Positions 62,467 to 64,000 of a DNA stretch of 64,000 nt are shown one piece after another. The notes beneath the pieces were generated by a model that saw only the letters and a program-made list of their open reading frames with translations, did not search any database and was not told where the DNA came from. Position numbers and translations under genes: made by a program. The DNA is from Candidatus Electrothrix scaldis (GTDB taxonomy: Bacteria; Desulfobacterota; Desulfobulbia; Desulfobulbales; Desulfobulbaceae). How positions within the stretch are numbered: position 1 is the stretch's first letter; every line of letters starts with the position of its first letter. The DNA is taken from contig CP138355.1 of assembly GCA_033584155.1 (NCBI GenBank), forward strand, positions 2,427,826-2,491,825. The letters run 5' to 3'.

Positions 62467-64000
62467 TCAGGCCGCAGCCGAAAAAAAATGAGGATCTTTC
62501 TCCTCAAGCAAATCAAACAGCAGCTCCGTCCAGTCCTTATCCTGTTTTTTGCCTGTCAGAATCTCCATCGGGGTTTTATTAGCGCGTTTTCCTGCACGGT
62601 ACCGTCTGTTATTATGATAAAAAGCGATCAAGTTGAGCATATTCTGATTGACCTGTCCCCGTGAAGTGTTCAGGTACGGACGAATAATGGAGTTGATACA
62701 CTCCACCATAGCCGAACTCTGCACAATCGCATCCAACTCGCTGTATACACGCTCTTTGATAATCTCGAATTTTTCCTGAAGATACCCTTCGGCAAATTCA
62801 AGGCACCTTTGCTCTCTGTCCGCGCATTTTTTACGGCGGTCCGTCTTTTTGGATTTGATTACAGCCTTATGATGTTGCCATGCTAAACAGAGCGATGACA
62901 GGGCGTTCTGGTCAATCGCCAGCTTATCAAGCCCTTCTCGTATCTCGCGGGCGACATCGAAATAATTGAGCAGGGTCGGCATGATGCGCCTTATTTTGTT
63001 AACGGCATCGTTAATTTTTTCGTGACCAAGGGATGTTATCATCTCAAAAGCCGCCTGAATATTCTCCTCTGCCTGCTGACGATTTCTTAACTCCCCGTTA
63101 TGGTGAAAAGGCTTCATCTCATTAAGAATACAGCCATAGAGATAGGAGAAACTGTCATAAAGCTCCATAGCCTTTTCTGCCTTGTCACACGCTTGTTCAT
63201 ACTTCCCGGTTCGCTTGCTGACAACGTCTTCCGATTTCGCAGAAAGGATTTTTTCTTTACGATCATATTCATAAGCGATTGCTTTGTAAGCTGATTCTTC
63301 AAGACGCTCTAAACGCCCTCCGAGTCGATAGGCAACAGCATGAAATGTATCCGGCTGCCTCATGGCACCTGTAAAAAGATTCTCGTGGGCTGAACAGAGT
63401 CCGGAACCTTCGTCGGTAACATAATAAATTGCTTCAAATCCGTTTTTTTTAAGACATAGCCAATGCCTGCTCCATTCTTCGGCACGCCGTTTATCGACCA
63501 GTTCGATTTTTAAAATTGCGGAACTGATTGGATCGACAGTGATTAAGATAGGGATGTTGCCGGAAAAAATCTCATCGCTCAAAAAGACAAGCCGTACATT
63601 GTCTTCAGTCATGAGTCCAGACGGAACAAGTGAGCCGATATGATTTAAATACTCACTTACAGTGCCTTGTCCGGAAAAACGTTGATTGAGACGCTTCATT
63701 ATTGTTGAGATGGGGCCTACGCCGCATTTCCCCTCAAGTCGTAACAAAAGCATTACTTCAACAGCGTTTTTTTTGTTCTCACTTTTGATATCAGCTGGTT
63801 GCGAAGATTCACCAAACGTGAGTTCGACAATCTCCTCGAAAGTCGCCAGGGTGTCATAAATAAACGTTCTGGAAATATTGTGATATCTGGCCAGCGCGGA
63901 TATTGCACCCCAATTGCCTAATATTTGAGCGCAAAGTGCCTCGTAAGCAATTTGAAGGCGATCAAAAGTCGTTAAATCAGGGCGGCGAAGAAATTTGTTG
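62467..64000 (-). CDS. DDE-type transposase, 5' end beyond window
   Basis: At least ~510 residues on the minus strand; the frame is open to base 64000. Near the edge is a helix-turn-helix (LGNWGAISALARYHNISRTFIYDTL). Then ITVDPISSAILKIELVDKRRAEEW and YVTDEGSGL (possible Asp residues), a long helical insert, and SSAMVECINSIIRPYLNTSRGQ with NNRRYRAGKRANKTPMEIL at the end (probable final Glu and C-terminal tail). Family not named. A perfect hairpin ACGGTTTC/GAAACCGT follows the stop near 62425. Confidence 0.65.
   Translation of the reverse strand, partial: NKFLRRPDLTTFDRLQIAYEALCAQILGNWGAISALARYHNISRTFIYDTLATFEEIVELTFGESSQPADIKSENKKNAVEVMLLLRLEGKCGVGPISTIMKRLNQRFSGQGTVSEYLNHIGSLVPSGLMTEDNVRLVFLSDEIFSGNIPILITVDPISSAILKIELVDKRRAEEWSRHWLCLKKNGFEAIYYVTDEGSGLCSAHENLFTGAMRQPDTFHAVAYRLGGRLERLEESAYKAIAYEYDRKEKILSAKSEDVVSKRTGKYEQACDKAEKAMELYDSFSYLYGCILNEMKPFHHNGELRNRQQAEENIQAAFEMITSLGHEKINDAVNKIRRIMPTLLNYFDVAREIREGLDKLAIDQNALSSLCLAWQHHKAVIKSKKTDRRKKCADREQRCLEFAEGYLQEKFEIIKERVYSELDAIVQSSAMVECINSIIRPYLNTSRGQVNQNMLNLIAFYHNNRRYRAGKRANKTPMEILTGKKQDKDWTELLFDLLEEKDPHFFSAAA

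Overview
The window looks like a chromosomal segment of a sulfate-reducing-type Desulfobacterota, most likely Desulfobulbales; a relative of the cable bacteria is possible. This is inference from family recall: an AccA-AccD fusion beside a separate biotin carboxylase, a TIGR04282/TIGR04283 glycosyltransferase pair, GlcF-type Fe-S and dicluster ferredoxin proteins, a PilS/PilR pair, DUF1844 and DUF4469 proteins, and many insertion sequences. No rRNA or species marker is present.

Layout. 1-3.2 kb: end of a secreted protein, a dGTPase-like hydrolase and a dicluster ferredoxin protein. 3.3-7.6 kb: a two-gene unit pairing a KAP P-loop NTPase with a large NACHT NTPase, a possible defence or signalling module. 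7.8-15.6 kb: trpB, a small Cys-motif protein, bioD-plsY, a GNAT/class V aminotransferase fusion, an Rpn-type nuclease with a damaged active site, and a membrane-anchored TPR protein built from 120-bp DNA repeats. 15.6-19.8 kb: palindromic elements, a 23-bp-period array of GATC-N4-GATC palindromes, a DUF4469/HU-like protein, and a prephenate dehydratase-ACT-prephenate dehydrogenase fusion. 19.9-22.9 kb: tRNA-His, a zinc-type dehydrogenase and a WecA-like transferase. 23-25.8 kb: an IS630-type element inside a group II intron-like remnant and itself split by an IS3-type element. 25.8-38.6 kb: gltX and serA (divergent), nucleotide-sugar and sugar genes, UPF0280, class II aldolase, SulP transporter, and tatC with a one-base frameshift. 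39.4-44.8 kb: PilR/PilS-type two-component system, murA and a triple-DUF1161 secreted protein. 44.9-48.4 kb: an unusual IS split by a second IS and abutting glcF. 48.4-57.9 kb: glcF-prfB (with programmed +1 frameshift), an AP2-like small protein, lnt-corC, accC and accAD. 57.9-64 kb: tRNA-Lys, a DUF3800 protein, an IS1380-type element carrying two 233-bp repeats, two tiny genes behind a structured leader, an IS66 fragment and a transposase running off the edge.

How genes work together: accC and accAD supply two parts of acetyl-CoA carboxylase, and bioD makes its biotin precursor; no biotin carrier protein gene is here. plsY, lnt, murA and the WecA-like gene serve envelope lipid, lipoprotein and wall or polymer synthesis. 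trpB and the PheA-TyrA fusion serve aromatic amino acids. lnt-corC and the KAP-NACHT genes overlap and are probably co-transcribed.

Most unusual signals: (i) a short element repeated before prfB and accAD and in the long gap before the PilR-type gene, with a CATGAAA/TTTCATG stem and a reading frame carrying FM(L/F)CC; (ii) the exact 23-bp palindrome array upstream of the HU-like gene; (iii) the KAP-NACHT operon; (iv) two tiny overlapping genes with near-ideal ribosome sites downstream of inverted-repeat leader sequences.
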